Position numbers and translations under genes: made by a program. A stretch of DNA of 42,333 bases, taken from assembly GCA_902555055.1 (NCBI GenBank), contig CACDQN010000008.1, positions 1-42,333 on the forward strand. Reading direction: 5' to 3'. Each line of letters opens with the position of its first letter. Position 1 is the first letter of the stretch. The DNA is from an uncultured Candidatus Actinomarina sp. (GTDB lineage: Bacteria > Actinomycetota > Acidimicrobiia > Actinomarinales > Actinomarinaceae). Positions 1-9,298 of this stretch are shown here, piece after piece. The notes under the pieces were generated by a model that was not told where the DNA came from, did no database searches, and saw only the letters and a program-made list of their open reading frames with translations.

Positions 1-1
1 A

Positions 2-526
2 TTTAGGGTAATGTTAAAAGACCCAAATCATATTCTCTGGGATGATGTGAACACACCAAATAAGGAAAATCTCACTGATATCCTAGAAAGATCTCTAGCC
101 CTGTCAGATGGTTACATTATCGATATATTTGGTTCAGACAAATCAAGTGACTGGACTTGGGGAAAAATACACACTATTACATACCCAACGAACTTTCTAG
201 GTGAAGCAGGGATTTCAATTCTAACTTCATTAGTCAACAGAGGCCCAGTTGAGTCTGGAGGCTCTTCTTTTTCAATCAATTCTACTGACTGGGGATTTGG
301 AGACGACTTTACTATTGGAAGTTACCCATCAATGAGGATGGTTATTGATTTGGGTAATTTTGATAATTCAAGAACAGTTCTTCCCTCTGGTCAATCTGGA
401 CACGTGATGTCAAAATATTATGATGATCAAGTAGATAGCTGGATTTCTAATACAATGTACCCTCTTTATTTTGGAAGAGAACTTATTGAGCTTAATCAAA
501 AAGATATTATGTACTTGAGGCCGTAG
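2..526 (+). CDS. Penicillin acylase (Ntn-hydrolase) family protein, C-terminal part, truncated by window start
   Basis: Frame is open to the window edge upstream of the ATG at 11. C-terminal family motif SGQSGHVMSKYYDDQVDSWISNTMYPLYF. Confidence 0.8.
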   Translation, partial: FRVMLKDPNHILWDDVNTPNKENLTDILERSLALSDGYIIDIFGSDKSSDWTWGKIHTITYPTNFLGEAGISILTSLVNRGPVESGGSSFSINSTDWGFGDDFTIGSYPSMRMVIDLGNFDNSRTVLPSGQSGHVMSKYYDDQVDSWISNTMYPLYFGRELIELNQKDIMYLRP

Positions 527-1475
527 TTTCTTTCCTGTAGAAATTAAAAAAGCTAAGGGTTGCAACGGCACACAGTAAATGCCATATCATATGTGCCTGT
601 AGCCATGAATCTGGATTACACCAAGGGTGATTTGGTACACCAGTTCCCCAAATTAAAACAGCTCCAAAAAAAGAAGCAAAACCTATAAAAAACCAAGGAG
701 TATATACTCTTTTGACCTCTGATTGAAAATTTGGTATTAATGCAGGTAAGAAATATAGAAGCATTTCCCAATTTTGGTCAAAGTTCGCTAAGGATTCAAT
801 AACTGAGCTACCAAATAATTGCTGAATAATTAGGACTGTTATTCCTGACATTAAACGACCATAAATATTAGGAAATTTAATTAGTACTTCTGTCGCAATC
901 CATAAACCAATACTCAATTCAAATAAGTCAACTCCAATTCCAAGTCCTGAATCTAAATACCAATAGCTAAATGCATAATAAATTAGTAAAGCTGAATAAC
1001 TAACAAAATAAGTTTTGTTTGAAAATTTCTTCAGTCGTTTTAGGTTATACATCCACAAAAGTAAAATATATGCAATCATAGAAACATTATCCAGCCAAGC
1101 ACCAAATCTAGTATGAGTCCCATGCATTGCCATTGATCCAGGTCCAAGAAATGTTGATGCTGATGCATATAAGAGCGCAATTTTAAATGAACCGAACATT
1201 GGTGCAAGATTATTTGTTGCATCTTTCGATAGCTTGTAGAACATATAAAGACCAGCAAATACAAATCCTAAATTCCCTAATGTATTGGCGGGTTCTCTAA
1301 AAAATCCAGCACTAACCCTTTCACACCATCTTGAAATTTCACCAATTGCTTGTTCATTCGAAGCTGCAGGACCCCATCCATTAGATCCGAAGATTATAAA
1401 TAAAATCCCAGTAGAAAGAACAGCAATTAAGGAATATGCAAAATAGTTTGAATTAGATTTATTTTTTTGCAGCAT
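507..1475 (-). CDS. Alkaline ceramidase-like (CREST superfamily) integral membrane hydrolase
   Basis: 322 aa polytopic protein with WCERVSAGFFREPANTLGNLGFVFAG, GSMAMHGTHTRFGAWLDNVSM and SWLQAHMIWHLLCAVAT, matching ceramidase (PF05875) metal-binding motifs. Confidence 0.75.
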   Translation of the reverse strand: MLQKNKSNSNYFAYSLIAVLSTGILFIIFGSNGWGPAASNEQAIGEISRWCERVSAGFFREPANTLGNLGFVFAGLYMFYKLSKDATNNLAPMFGSFKIALLYASASTFLGPGSMAMHGTHTRFGAWLDNVSMIAYILLLWMYNLKRLKKFSNKTYFVSYSALLIYYAFSYWYLDSGLGIGVDLFELSIGLWIATEVLIKFPNIYGRLMSGITVLIIQQLFGSSVIESLANFDQNWEMLLYFLPALIPNFQSEVKRVYTPWFFIGFASFFGAVLIWGTGVPNHPWCNPDSWLQAHMIWHLLCAVATLSFFNFYRKETTASST

Positions 1476-2625
1476 TTAGAGCGGAATCCATATCGTCAAT
1501 CAAGTCTTCAATATTTTCAAGCCCTACAGAAACTCTTATTAAATCAACAGGAGCACTAGCCGCAGTTTCTTGTGCGTTGTCATGCGTCATTAAGTAAGGT
1601 AACTCTATTAAAGTTTCTACACCACCAAGACTCACTGCTAACTTATATAAATCTAGTGATTTCCAAAATTTTTCTTGATCGACATTCTCATTTAGGTAAA
1701 AACTAAGCATCCCTCCGAAATAATCCATTTGCTTTAATGCTATTTCATGATTTTTAAACTTTTCCAATCCTGGATATCTAACTTCTTTAATAAGTTCAGA
1801 ACTTTCGAGGTGCTCGGCTAATTTATGTGCATTTTCAGAGTGTAATTTTATTCTTGGTCCAAGTGTGTATAAACCTCTTTGAACTAAGTAGGAATCAAAA
1901 GGAGACATAATCGCACCGCCTTGCCTCTGATAAAACATTAGAGTTTCATGTAGCTCAGGATTTTTTGTAACAACAGCCCCACCAAGCGTATCACTATGTC
2001 CTCCAATATATTTTGTTGTTGAGTGCATGACGATATCAACTCCATGCTCTAGAGGCCTAGTAATAAATGGTGTAGAAAAAGTACTATCTGCAACTAAAAA
2101 AGTACCATTTTCATGGACAATTTCTGCAGTTTTTGAAAGATCATAAAGATTTATAGATGGGTTAGATGGTGATTCTATCCACGCCAACTTAGTTTTTTCG
2201 TTTAATAATGACTTCAGCTTTTCAGTATCAGAAAAATCACAAAAATTAACCTCGACACCTCTTTCAGTAGCTATTTTTGAAAAATAATTGGTTGTTCCTC
2301 CGTAAACATCTTTTGTAATAACTACATTCTCTCCTGGCTTAACGAGTTCTGCTATCAAACTGACAGCAGACATACCTGAAGCCATTGCAAGGGCATGTAT
2401 TTCCTCATAGTTTTCTATTCCTTCAAGTGAAGCTAGTGTTCTTTCAAAAAGCTCTCTTGTAGGATTATTAACACGTCCATAGAAGTACTCTGATTCGCCA
2501 GGAATATCATTTTTATAAGTTGTTGAAAGATGAAGAGGTGGCATGATATCTCCAGTTACGGGTTCAAATTTTTTATTAGCATGTAATGCTTTGGTGTTCA
2601 TACCGTAGTTTTTAGATTTCCCCAT
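1459..2625 (-). CDS. Trans-sulfuration PLP enzyme (cystathionine gamma-synthase/lyase family)
   Basis: 388 aa; ADSTFSTPFITRPLEHGVDIVMHSTTKYIGGHSD PLP-lysine motif and LGGVETLIELP. Confidence 0.9.
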   Translation of the reverse strand: MGKSKNYGMNTKALHANKKFEPVTGDIMPPLHLSTTYKNDIPGESEYFYGRVNNPTRELFERTLASLEGIENYEEIHALAMASGMSAVSLIAELVKPGENVVITKDVYGGTTNYFSKIATERGVEVNFCDFSDTEKLKSLLNEKTKLAWIESPSNPSINLYDLSKTAEIVHENGTFLVADSTFSTPFITRPLEHGVDIVMHSTTKYIGGHSDTLGGAVVTKNPELHETLMFYQRQGGAIMSPFDSYLVQRGLYTLGPRIKLHSENAHKLAEHLESSELIKEVRYPGLEKFKNHEIALKQMDYFGGMLSFYLNENVDQEKFWKSLDLYKLAVSLGGVETLIELPYLMTHDNAQETAASAPVDLIRVSVGLENIEDLIDDMDSALNAAKK

Positions 2626-2668
2626 ACATGGAGTTTAGGTCTACTTGATTAGTTACAGAAGTTAAACT

Positions 2669-3868
2669 TTAAATTTTTACCAGAATATTTTTAAATCCCC
2701 TGATTCCAAAAGCACCTGTTCTTTCTGGGCTAGCTAAAAGTTGTATGTCATAACTGAATAAATTTTGAAATGAAACTTCTAATTCTAATCTTGCAAGGTG
2801 GGCGCCAAGACAAAAATGAACTCCACCACCAAAACTTGTGTGGCTTAAATTTTCACGTTCGAAATCAACTTTCTCTGCTTCACTGAATGCTAAGTTATCT
2901 CTATTCGCTGATCCTAAGAGAATGGCAACTTTAGAATTTCTGGGTAGCTCATATCCAGATAGTTCAGTGTCCTCCACGACCCATCTTTGAAAAAACTGTA
3001 AAGGGCTATCCCATCTAATGAGTTCTTCGATAATGTCTTTTATTTCAAACTTTTTATGCAAATCTTTTGTTTCAATATCATTCTTGTTTAAAGCTACGAT
3101 TGAATTTCCAATTGTGTTTACTGTCGCTTCGTGACCAGCATTCAGCAATAGAATCACAGTACATATAATTTGGTCTCTAGTTAGTTTCTGATCATTTTCA
3201 CTTACTTGAGACAATCTTGAAATCATATCATTTTGCGGGTCAGCATTTTTACTATCTATCAAATCATTCATGTAGATATAAAATTCTCTGGCCGCTTTTT
3301 CTGCTTCCAATGCATTCTCATCAGAGACTTTCAAATCATACATTTTGACTATTGCATGAGACCAGTATAAAAATTTGTCATAATCTTCTTCAGGCACACC
3401 AAGCAGTTCTCCAATTACAGATATTGAATAAGGTTGTGCATAATCAGCTAACAAATCAAATGAATCTTTATTAACTTTTTCTAACAATTCTTTTGATTTT
3501 CTCTCCATAAATGGTCTTAACTCTTGTACCTGCCTATTTGAAAAAGCTTTTGCTACCAAACCTCTAAGTTCGCTATGAATTGTGCCCTCAAGGTTTAATA
3601 AATTAAATTCTTCCGTCTTCCAAAAAAATTCATAATCTTTTTTATTAACTATTGTTGCTTCTTTTTTCTCATAATTTTCTGGTTCTGATGACGAAAAATT
3701 TTTACTTTTTTGTACATTTTTTACATCATCAAAATGTGTAATTAAAACAAGACCACTTTCGACGTCTAGATGCAAAGGTGACTTCTCCCTCAATTCTTTT
3801 AAGTAAGGGTATGGATTATTAATAAATTCTTCATCAGTATTAGGAAAAGAAATTTGTGGAATATCCAT
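2669..3868 (-). CDS. Cytochrome P450
   Basis: Heme-Cys motif FGGGVHFCLGAHLARLE, ExxR in EELIRWDSP, I-helix LLNAGHEATVNTIGN. Confidence 0.95.
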   Translation of the reverse strand: MDIPQISFPNTDEEFINNPYPYLKELREKSPLHLDVESGLVLITHFDDVKNVQKSKNFSSSEPENYEKKEATIVNKKDYEFFWKTEEFNLLNLEGTIHSELRGLVAKAFSNRQVQELRPFMERKSKELLEKVNKDSFDLLADYAQPYSISVIGELLGVPEEDYDKFLYWSHAIVKMYDLKVSDENALEAEKAAREFYIYMNDLIDSKNADPQNDMISRLSQVSENDQKLTRDQIICTVILLLNAGHEATVNTIGNSIVALNKNDIETKDLHKKFEIKDIIEELIRWDSPLQFFQRWVVEDTELSGYELPRNSKVAILLGSANRDNLAFSEAEKVDFERENLSHTSFGGGVHFCLGAHLARLELEVSFQNLFSYDIQLLASPERTGAFGIRGFKNILVKI

Positions 3869-3959
3869 AGTATTAAAGTATCAGTTTTGGCAATAATTTC
3901 TACGGATTTATCAAAAATATTTAGTGACCAGTTCAAAATAGGTTGATATCATTTATTTT

Positions 3960-4730
3960 ATGTCAGAAAAGAAATCAATGCTTGATGGAGAAAAGCAGTA
4001 CCACATACAACTACAAGAAGGCGATATAGCAGATTTTGTAATCCTTCCCGGTGACCCAGGAAGAGTTGACTTTATTGCAAAACATTTTGATGATCCTAAA
4101 GAAATTGCTTTTAATAGAGAATACAAAACTGTGACTGGAACATACAAAGGCAGGCCGGTAAGCGTTACATCTACAGGAATTGGATGTCCATCTGCAGCAA
4201 TAGCTGTTGAAGAATTAGCAAATATTGGAGCAAAGACTTTAGTTAGATTGGGGACTTCAGGTGCCATGCAAGAACACACCAGAATTGGTGATTTAGTTAT
4301 TGCAAATGGGGCTGTTAGACAGGAAGGAACTTCACCGCAATATATGCCACTTGAATATCCCGCAGTACCATCAGCTGACATGGTCTATGCATTAGAGGGT
4401 GCGGCTAAAGATAAAGGAGCTAGTTATCATATTGGTGTTGTACAATCAAAAGATTCCTTTTATGGCCAACACGACCCAGACTCTATGCCTGTTTCCCATG
4501 AATTAAACCAGAAATGGGAAGCATGGGTTAAGGGTGGCGTTTTATGTTCTGAGATGGAGGTGTCGACATTATTTGTTGTCGGTGCTTACAGAAAAGTCAG
4601 AACAGGAGCTTTACTTGTTGTGTATGGAGACCAAAATAGAAAAGAAGCTTTGAGTAAAGAGGATTATCTTGACTCAGTAAATATGGCTACAAATGTTATT
4701 TTGGAATCTAGCTTAAAAATTCCAACTTAA
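3960..4730 (+). CDS. udp: Uridine phosphorylase / nucleoside phosphorylase family
   Basis: LPGDPGRVDFIAKHFDD, TSTGIGCPSAAIAVEELANIGAKTLVRLGTSGAM, CSEMEVSTLFVVG. Confidence 0.88.
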   Translation: MSEKKSMLDGEKQYHIQLQEGDIADFVILPGDPGRVDFIAKHFDDPKEIAFNREYKTVTGTYKGRPVSVTSTGIGCPSAAIAVEELANIGAKTLVRLGTSGAMQEHTRIGDLVIANGAVRQEGTSPQYMPLEYPAVPSADMVYALEGAAKDKGASYHIGVVQSKDSFYGQHDPDSMPVSHELNQKWEAWVKGGVLCSEMEVSTLFVVGAYRKVRTGALLVVYGDQNRKEALSKEDYLDSVNMATNVILESSLKIPT

Positions 4731-5596
4731 TCTTTATAAGAACTCTGAGTTCCTTTTTTAGTAACTGAGTTTGTTGCTTTTTCTAGAGCTAACTTTATCG
4801 AATCTTGTTTAGACATTTTACTTGCTAAACCATATGAGAAAGACCCAACAAACGCATCTCCAGCTCCAGTTGTATCAATAGCGGTAACTTTTTTAGCTTG
4901 ATGAATATGTACTTTTCCACCACTCACCTCAGCACATCCATTTTCACCCAAAGTTACAATTATCTCTGGGTTGACTTCTTTTGAGTGTTTTAATAAAGCA
5001 TTTTCATTAAATGGTTCTCCTAGCATTTCTTCAAACTCGATCTCATTAGGTATAAACCAGGAGGTGTTGTTTAATAGCTTTTCTGAGATGTTTCCAGCAG
5101 GTGCAGGGTTTAAGACAGTTTGTACTCCATTATTCTTTGCAAATTCAAATACTTTCTCATTTACTTCTAATGGTATTTCAAATTGGCCTACTAATACATC
5201 TAAAGAACCAATATTGCTCAATGAGTCTATAGCAATATCTGCATCAATTAAATTGTTAGCACCAGGTATAACAATGATTCTATTCTGACCAGTTTTGTCA
5301 ACCCAAATAGGAGCCACACCACTAGACCCATCTACTGTTTGAATAAAGTCGGTATTTACATTGTTGCTATTTAAATTATCAATTGTCATCTTGTTATAGA
5401 CATCTGTGCCTAAACAAGCAATCATATAGACATCTGCACCAAGTAACCCCGCCATCACTGCTTGGTTTGCCCCTTTACCACCAAATCCCATTTGATAAGA
5501 ATCTCCGAATACTGTTTCTCCATCAGCGGGGATAGTGTCAACATAGGAAATCTGATCTATATTAGCGCTGCCTACAATACAAATTTTTGGGTTCAT
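4727..5596 (-). CDS. rbsK: PfkB-family sugar/nucleoside kinase, ribokinase-like
   Basis: GFGGKGANQAVMAGLLGADV, LNPAPAG, TTGAGDAFVGSF. Confidence 0.85.
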   Translation of the reverse strand: MNPKICIVGSANIDQISYVDTIPADGETVFGDSYQMGFGGKGANQAVMAGLLGADVYMIACLGTDVYNKMTIDNLNSNNVNTDFIQTVDGSSGVAPIWVDKTGQNRIIVIPGANNLIDADIAIDSLSNIGSLDVLVGQFEIPLEVNEKVFEFAKNNGVQTVLNPAPAGNISEKLLNNTSWFIPNEIEFEEMLGEPFNENALLKHSKEVNPEIIVTLGENGCAEVSGGKVHIHQAKKVTAIDTTGAGDAFVGSFSYGLASKMSKQDSIKLALEKATNSVTKKGTQSSYKD

Positions 5597-5646
5597 AAAA
5601 CTAGAGTATAAAAAATATTTTTAGCAAATGCTATTAAGATTTTTTC

Positions 5647-6627
5647 ATGAAGATTAATTGGGACTCAAAAGTATTACATTCTATAAAGCCGGTAATAAAC
5701 AACTTACAAAATTTATCTATTGACCGTGGTCAACTAATCACTGAAGCAAAAAAGCTTTCAACTTACAATTATGAAATTAAATATTCCAATAACTCAAACT
5801 TCAATCCAGAAGAAGTAATTAGAAAAATAATGTTAATTAACACATTAAATTTTGCTTTCACAGATTTTGAATCAAAAATTAAATATGCGTTAAATGAAGG
5901 TGACAATACATTTTCTGATACTGATGCCATGGTTTACCAAATTGACCAAGCTGTAAAAAACGGAATAGATTTATATGACGGTTATTTTTTACGAGATATT
6001 ACTGAAACAACCTTTAAATCAATTTTTACAGCAAATATAGATATGCCAATGGCTAAGGAAAAAACCTATGTTTTAAATAAAGTTGGAGAAATTTTAGCCG
6101 GAGAATATAAGGGTGACTGGATAAATTTTATTAAAAGTGGTCCAAAAAAACTTTATCACAATGGAGAGGGTTTAATTGAGAGACTGGTTTCTCAATTTGA
6201 TAGATTTAGAGATACTTCTATCTATTTAGAAGAAGAAGTGCATTTTTTTAAATTGGCCCAGTTAGCATTTTGGGGTATTCACAGAGAACTAGCTAAGGAT
6301 GGAGAGTTCTATATTGAAGACATGGAAAACATGACTGCATTCGCTGACTATATAGTTCCAGTTGCTCTTGAGACGATGGGCATTGTTACATACACTGACA
6401 AACTTAAAAATAAGATAGAAAAAGGTGTCCTTATAGAACCTGATTCAATTGAAGAAATTGAAATTAGAGCAGCAACACTGTTTGTTACAGCGCAGCTGAC
6501 TGAAGAAATAAATAAATTAAAAGCAGAAGAGGAAAAAATAATAATTCCTCAACTTGATTTTAAGCTTTGGACTGATTTTCACGCTGAACAATCAGCACAC
6601 CATTTAACAAAAACGATTATGTATTAA
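5647..6627 (+). CDS. Queuosine-salvage protein family (DUF2419/PF10343, queuosine 5'-phosphate N-glycosylase-like)
   Basis: RLVSQFDRFRDTSIYLEEEVHFFKLAQLA, DMENMTAFADYIVPVALETMGIVTYTDKL, IEEIEIRAATLF and a terminal LDFKLW, matching my recollection of the family signature. Confidence 0.78.
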   Translation: MKINWDSKVLHSIKPVINNLQNLSIDRGQLITEAKKLSTYNYEIKYSNNSNFNPEEVIRKIMLINTLNFAFTDFESKIKYALNEGDNTFSDTDAMVYQIDQAVKNGIDLYDGYFLRDITETTFKSIFTANIDMPMAKEKTYVLNKVGEILAGEYKGDWINFIKSGPKKLYHNGEGLIERLVSQFDRFRDTSIYLEEEVHFFKLAQLAFWGIHRELAKDGEFYIEDMENMTAFADYIVPVALETMGIVTYTDKLKNKIEKGVLIEPDSIEEIEIRAATLFVTAQLTEEINKLKAEEEKIIIPQLDFKLWTDFHAEQSAHHLTKTIMY

Positions 6628-7226
6628 CTGTCACCCCAGGTATCTTCCAAGTACCCTTTTCTACCACTAGCTTTGGCATACATTTGATATCTCATACTTT
6701 GTTTTTTATAAAAGTCTTGGTGATACTCTTCTGCAATATAAAATTCTGGAGCTTCTGATACTGCAGTAACAATAGGTTTATCAAACTTTCCCGATTTTTC
6801 TAATTCCTCTTTTGAGGCTAAAGCAAGGTTTTTTTGATTATTACCAACTGTAAAAATTTCTGTTCTGTACTGTGACCCAACATCGGCAAATTGATAATTT
6901 AATGCGGTAGGATCAATGTTTCTCCAAAACACAGCAAGCAGCTCTTCATAGCTCACAACTTCAGGGTCAAATAAAATCTCAACGACTTCAGCATGGCCAG
7001 TTTCTCCAGTTGTAACTTCTTCATATGTTGGATTTTCAACTGTTCCACCCATATATCCGGATACTGCACCTTTTACACCATCTAACGCCTCAAAAGGTGG
7101 TTCCATACACCAAAAGCATCCGCCAGCAAAATAAGCTTTTTCTAAATTATTATCCACATCTCCTCCAGTCGTTGATACTGAACATGCTACCAATATTACT
7201 AACAAGCAGTATTTTAAGAAACTCAT
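6624..7226 (-). CDS. msrA: Peptide methionine sulfoxide reductase MsrA, predicted lipoprotein
   Basis: GGCFWCMEPPFE active site, GSQYRTEIF, YHQDFYKK; N-terminal hydrophobic segment LLVILVAC resembling a lipobox. Confidence 0.92.
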   Translation of the reverse strand: MSFLKYCLLVILVACSVSTTGGDVDNNLEKAYFAGGCFWCMEPPFEALDGVKGAVSGYMGGTVENPTYEEVTTGETGHAEVVEILFDPEVVSYEELLAVFWRNIDPTALNYQFADVGSQYRTEIFTVGNNQKNLALASKEELEKSGKFDKPIVTAVSEAPEFYIAEEYHQDFYKKQSMRYQMYAKASGRKGYLEDTWGDS

Positions 7227-7275
7227 AACTAGATGTTATAAACAAATAAGTTAAAACCTAAATTAAAAAATTAGT

Positions 7276-7302
7276 TTGAAACAGAAATATTAATAATATA
7301 AT
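7276..7302 (+). promoter_or_regulatory. Putative sigma70-type promoter upstream of panB
   Basis: TTGAAA (7276-7281), 15-nt spacer, TATAAT (7297-7302), ~40 nt upstream of panB. The spacer is shorter than the consensus 17. Confidence 0.4.
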
Positions 7303-7341
7303 GGGTTTAGATCCTTCGACCTATAAGGCGGAGAGAAAAAT

Positions 7342-8205
7342 ATGAAAATAACTGTACCAAAAATATTGGATTTAAAAAACAGTCGTCAAATAAGTATGAT
7401 GACGGCATATGACTTTCCTACAGCTAATGCTGTATCAGAAGCTGGAATTGACATAATTTTAGTAGGAGATTCTTTAGCCCAAGTCGTACTTGGTCATGAT
7501 GACACCCTTTCAATAACCATGGATGAAATGCTACACCATGTAAAAGCTGTTACAAGAGCACAACCAGATTCTTTAGTGGTAGCAGACATGCCCTACATGA
7601 GTTATCACAATACTGTTGAAGAGGCTGTACGTAATGCAGCTAGGTTTATTCAAGAAGCTGGTGCTGATGCAGTTAAATTAGAGGGAGGGAATAAAAGAAA
7701 AGATGTTATTGAAGCAATCATTAATGCTGAAATACCTGTAATGGGACATTTAGGTCTTACCCCTCAGTCAAAAAATATCATGGGTGGCTACAAAGTCCAA
7801 GGAAAAACTTTAGATAGGGCAACTCAATTATTAGAAGAAGCGGTCCTACTAGATTCAATTGGATGCTTCAGTATGGTTTTAGAAGGAGTTCCTTCAGTTG
7901 TTGCAGAAGTCATTACTGAGAAAATTACAATTCCAACTATAGGAATTGGTGCTGGCGTAGATGTAAGTGGACAGGTATTAGTATTTAATGATCTCATTGG
8001 AATGAAATCAAAAGAATATATAGATGCAAAATTTGTAAAAAGATACTCAGATCAGTACGACGAAGTTGTAAAAAGTTTAAAACAGTACAAAGTTGATGTA
8101 GAAAATAAGACTTTTCCTTCAGAGGAACACTCATATGGTGCTGGTAAATTAACATCTGAAAACATAAAAGAGTGGAAAAAAGAAATTAAAAAAATTCTGT
8201 CATAA
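7342..8205 (+). CDS. panB: 3-methyl-2-oxobutanoate hydroxymethyltransferase
   Basis: MMTAYDFPTANAVSEAGIDIILVGDSLAQVVLGHDDT, MGHLGLTPQS, IPTIGIGAGVDVSGQVLVFND. Confidence 0.96.
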   Translation: MKITVPKILDLKNSRQISMMTAYDFPTANAVSEAGIDIILVGDSLAQVVLGHDDTLSITMDEMLHHVKAVTRAQPDSLVVADMPYMSYHNTVEEAVRNAARFIQEAGADAVKLEGGNKRKDVIEAIINAEIPVMGHLGLTPQSKNIMGGYKVQGKTLDRATQLLEEAVLLDSIGCFSMVLEGVPSVVAEVITEKITIPTIGIGAGVDVSGQVLVFNDLIGMKSKEYIDAKFVKRYSDQYDEVVKSLKQYKVDVENKTFPSEEHSYGAGKLTSENIKEWKKEIKKILS

Positions 8206-8230
8206 CTAATTCCTACTATTAAATTAATAA

Positions 8231-8257
8231 GTACCTGCTTCATAAGAAGCCACGTAC
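8231..8257 (+). promoter_or_regulatory. Hairpin in rpsF leader; candidate S6:S18-type autoregulatory leader
   Basis: GTAC-ct-GCTTC-ataa-GAAGC-cac-GTAC: inner 5-bp and outer 4-bp stems separated by an asymmetric internal loop, ~20 nt upstream of the rpsF ATG. Confidence 0.35.
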
Positions 8258-8276
8258 AAGTGTCCATAGGAGAAAA

Positions 8277-8564
8277 ATGAATAAATATGACTTAGTCTCG
8301 ATAGTGAGACCAACAGCAGACGAATCAGTCGTCGAATCAATCCACAAATCAATTACAGATGTGATTTCAAATGGTGGAGGTAATGTATCAGAACAAGGAG
8401 TATGGCAAAGAAGAAAACTTGCATATGAAATTGATACATTCAAAGAAGGAATTTACACAATAACAAGTTTTGATAGTCCTTCAAATGTGCCAGCAGAGTT
8501 AGATAGAGTGCTAAAAATATCTGATGATGTGATTAGACACAAAGTGTTAAAGATGGAAAGCTAG
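8277..8564 (+). CDS. rpsF: 30S ribosomal protein S6
   Basis: MNKYDLVSIVRPTADE; QGVWQRRKLAYEIDTFKEGIYTI; first gene of the rpsF-ssb-rpsR-rplI order. Confidence 0.95.
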   Translation: MNKYDLVSIVRPTADESVVESIHKSITDVISNGGGNVSEQGVWQRRKLAYEIDTFKEGIYTITSFDSPSNVPAELDRVLKISDDVIRHKVLKMES

Positions 8565-8576
8565 GAGTAGATAAAG

Positions 8577-9002
8577 ATGGTAGATAACACAGTAACAATA
8601 GTTGGAAATTTAACAGCAGACCCAGAGGTTAGAGTAACTGATGGTGGTGCAACATTAGCTGAAATAAGGATTGCACAAAATAAAAGAAAGAGAAACTCCG
8701 ATGGATCTTGGGAAGAAGGAGATGCTATGTATTTCCAAGGAACTGTTTGGAATGATATGGCAGAAAATGCAGCAGCATCATTACAAAAAGGAATGAGAGT
8801 TATTGTTGTAGGAAGATTAAATTACAGATCTTGGGAAACACAAGATGGTCAAAATAGATCAGTAGTAGACATCTCAATTGATGAAATAGCACCAAGTCTA
8901 AGATGGGCAAAAGCAAATATTGAAAGATCTTCAGGCGGCATGTCATCATCACCACAACCAGTAGCAAGAGAAAATTACGAAGAAGACGAAGCCCCGTTCT
9001 AA
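8577..9002 (+). CDS. ssb: Single-stranded DNA-binding protein
   Basis: OB-fold N-terminus VTIVGNLTADPEVRVTDGGATLAEIRIAQN; acidic C-terminal tip EEDEAPF. Confidence 0.95.
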   Translation: MVDNTVTIVGNLTADPEVRVTDGGATLAEIRIAQNKRKRNSDGSWEEGDAMYFQGTVWNDMAENAAASLQKGMRVIVVGRLNYRSWETQDGQNRSVVDISIDEIAPSLRWAKANIERSSGGMSSSPQPVARENYEEDEAPF

Positions 9003-9014
9003 GGAGATTTAACA

Positions 9015-9298
9015 ATGGCAAATACTAAAAGAAATTCAGGAAGAAGAGCTTCAAAATATGAAGCACCTAAGCAGAGAAGAATTACAAAGAAACAAATTGA
9101 AAATGCGACTTATAAAGACGTAAAACTTTAGAAAAATTTGTTTCTGACAGGGGAAAGATTAGATCTAGCTTAATTACCGGAATCACTAAACAAGAACAAG
9201 CTAAAGTGGCTCGATTAATAAAAGTTGCTAGAGAATTAGCATTATTACCTTATGTTACAACAAGCTCCTATAAGCAAAGTTACGGTAATAGAAGATGA
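9015..9298 (+). pseudogene. rpsR: 30S ribosomal protein S18 with apparent 1-nt frameshift (real deletion, sequencing error or recoding)
   Basis: Frame 1 from ATG 9015: [38 protein letters not shown], stop TAG 9129-9131. A shift at ~9128 gives [56 protein letters not shown], ending TGA 9296-9298. Confidence 0.9.

Noticed and set aside
3953-4381. 142-aa minus-strand ORF opposite uridine phosphorylase
   Set aside because: Antisense shadow ORF of a well-supported gene, with no recognisable domain.
9123-9133. Programmed -1 frameshift in rpsR
   Set aside because: No canonical slippery heptamer or obvious stimulatory structure; a homopolymer indel is simpler. Kept as a finding about the frameshift itself, not as recoding.
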